Shown piece after piece: positions 5,204 to 5,956 of a DNA stretch of 5,956 bases. Made by a program: the position numbers and the translations under genes. The stretch is from assembly GCA_035690725.1 (NCBI GenBank), contig DASSKF010000095.1, positions 1 through 5,956 of the forward strand, read 5' to 3'. Position 1 is the stretch's first letter, and every line of letters begins with the position of its first letter. Origin of the DNA: DASSKF01 sp035690725. GTDB lineage: Bacteria; Actinomycetota; Actinomycetes; Actinomycetales; Dermatophilaceae. The notes below the pieces were generated by a model. That model saw only the letters and a list, made by a program, of their open reading frames with translations, made no database searches and was not told the DNA's origin.

Positions 5204-5956
5204 ATGAGCGTGTGGGGACAGTCCGGCGGCAACGACGTGCAGGGTGGCGTGGGGGACGGCCGCCAGCAGGTGCGGGTGCCGTACCCGCCCGTGCTGGGCG
5301 GCGGGCGACCGGTCAGCGGCGCGGAGGAGCGTCGGGGGACGCTGCGGCGGCCCCACCCGGTCGCGTGGCAGGAGAGCTTCGCCCGGCAGGCGGTGCGCCT
5401 CTGGGTGGACGTCGGCGCGGTCGACCTGGTGCCGGCACCGCGGGGGAGCGCGTCCGCGCGACCGTCCGGTGTGCTCGCCGAGGGAGATGTGGCGTATGTC
5501 GTGACCGGCACCTCGGTCTTCGGGCGGTTGTCGACGCTCCGGGAGGGCAGGGAGACGACCCGGGCGCTGCGCGACGACCTGGACGTGCGGCACTGGCTTT
5601 GGCGGCTGGCGAGCGTGTTCGATCCGCAGCGGTGGTGGGCGCAGGCCGGCGCGGTCGTCACCGATCCGAACGTCACCGAGGAGGACGTCGACGGGCTGGC
5701 GGCGAGGCTCGGGCAGGGGGCGTTCCTGCGCTGGGACGAACGCGGGCTGACCTGCGTCCCGACCGGCGTCGGCGGGCGCGACTACCCGCGGGTGCCGGTG
5801 CCGGTGCAGGCGTTCCCAGCGCAGTCGGGGTGCCCGATCCGGTTCGGCGCATCGGCCCAGTGCAAGCCCGAGGGCGGCCCGTGGGTGAGCGCCTCCGTCA
5901 GTGCCGCGCTCGTGTGGGAGCACCACCGCTGCCTGCTCGTCGAGGCGCTGGGGTGC
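5204..5956 (+). CDS. Uncharacterised protein under SAM-IV riboswitch (3'-partial)
   Basis: The frame from ATG 5204 stays open to the end of the window (251 residues, no stop), with strong G/C bias at third positions and a full AGGAGG ribosome-binding site, so it is very likely a real gene. I do not recognise the family. The first 50 residues are Gly/Arg/Pro-rich and probably disordered. A more ordered part begins near HPVAWQESFARQAVRLWVDVGAVDL (51-75), followed by a segment with VAYVVTGTSVFGRLSTLREG (96-115). A Trp-rich stretch (W131, W133, W144, W145) and an acidic helix-like EEDVDGLAARLG (159-170) come next. Cysteines at 184, 210, 220, 243 and 251 cluster toward the visible end, but I see no standard metal-binding pattern. 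No signal peptide or clear membrane span is visible. Its position behind a SAM-sensing RNA suggests a link to methionine, SAM or sulfur metabolism; that is inference only. A competing frame on the other strand is Arg/His/Pro-rich and looks like an antisense shadow. Confidence 0.8.
   Translation, partial: MSVWGQSGGNDVQGGVGDGRQQVRVPYPPVLGGGRPVSGAEERRGTLRRPHPVAWQESFARQAVRLWVDVGAVDLVPAPRGSASARPSGVLAEGDVAYVVTGTSVFGRLSTLREGRETTRALRDDLDVRHWLWRLASVFDPQRWWAQAGAVVTDPNVTEEDVDGLAARLGQGAFLRWDERGLTCVPTGVGGRDYPRVPVPVQAFPAQSGCPIRFGASAQCKPEGGPWVSASVSAALVWEHHRCLLVEALGC

Noticed and set aside
5159..5926. Long open frame on the minus strand opposite the gene at 5204
   Set aside because: The product is Arg, His and Pro-rich with no family resemblance, lacks a ribosome-binding site and overlaps the riboswitch 3' end; the + frame has better codon bias and AGGAGG.

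Overview
The window looks like chromosome from a high-GC actinobacterium. It is very GC-rich by eye, G/C dominates third codon positions, and there is a Tat-type lipoprotein. It also carries a NERD-domain protein of a kind common in Actinobacteria and a riboswitch of the SAM-IV class, which is characteristic of that phylum. A member of the Micrococcales is plausible but is only an impression from protein style. I saw no mobile element, CRISPR array, tRNA or rRNA.

Positions 1-3744 (+) form an apparent operon. It begins with the C-terminal part of a biotin-dependent-type acyl-CoA carboxyltransferase (AccA-like domain), cut by the window edge. A complete three-gene TRAP transporter follows: dctP (substrate-binding lipoprotein), dctQ (small 4-TM subunit) and dctM (large permease). 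The gaps are 35 bp, 71 bp and a 4-bp ATGA overlap. The layout suggests uptake of an organic acid that is activated or carboxylated through the neighbouring enzyme, but the substrate cannot be read from sequence. The DctM protein has an unusually long, low-complexity central loop.

Positions 3758-4961 (-) hold two genes convergent with the operon: a class I SAM-dependent methyltransferase and, downstream of it, a short NERD-domain protein. The NERD protein lacks the usual N-terminal part of the domain and has a Gly where the DIDH-type motif has its second Asp, so it may be a decayed nuclease.

Positions 4962-5203 are a divergent intergenic region. On the + strand it contains what I read as a SAM-IV riboswitch (about 5055-5169): P1, P2, P3, a hairpin 3' of P1 and two long-range pseudoknots can all be paired by hand. 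A possible hairpin over the Shine-Dalgarno sequence follows. The riboswitch leads into a gene starting at 5204 that runs off the window and whose protein I do not recognise. A SAM-sensing RNA controlling an unknown protein is the most interesting item here.
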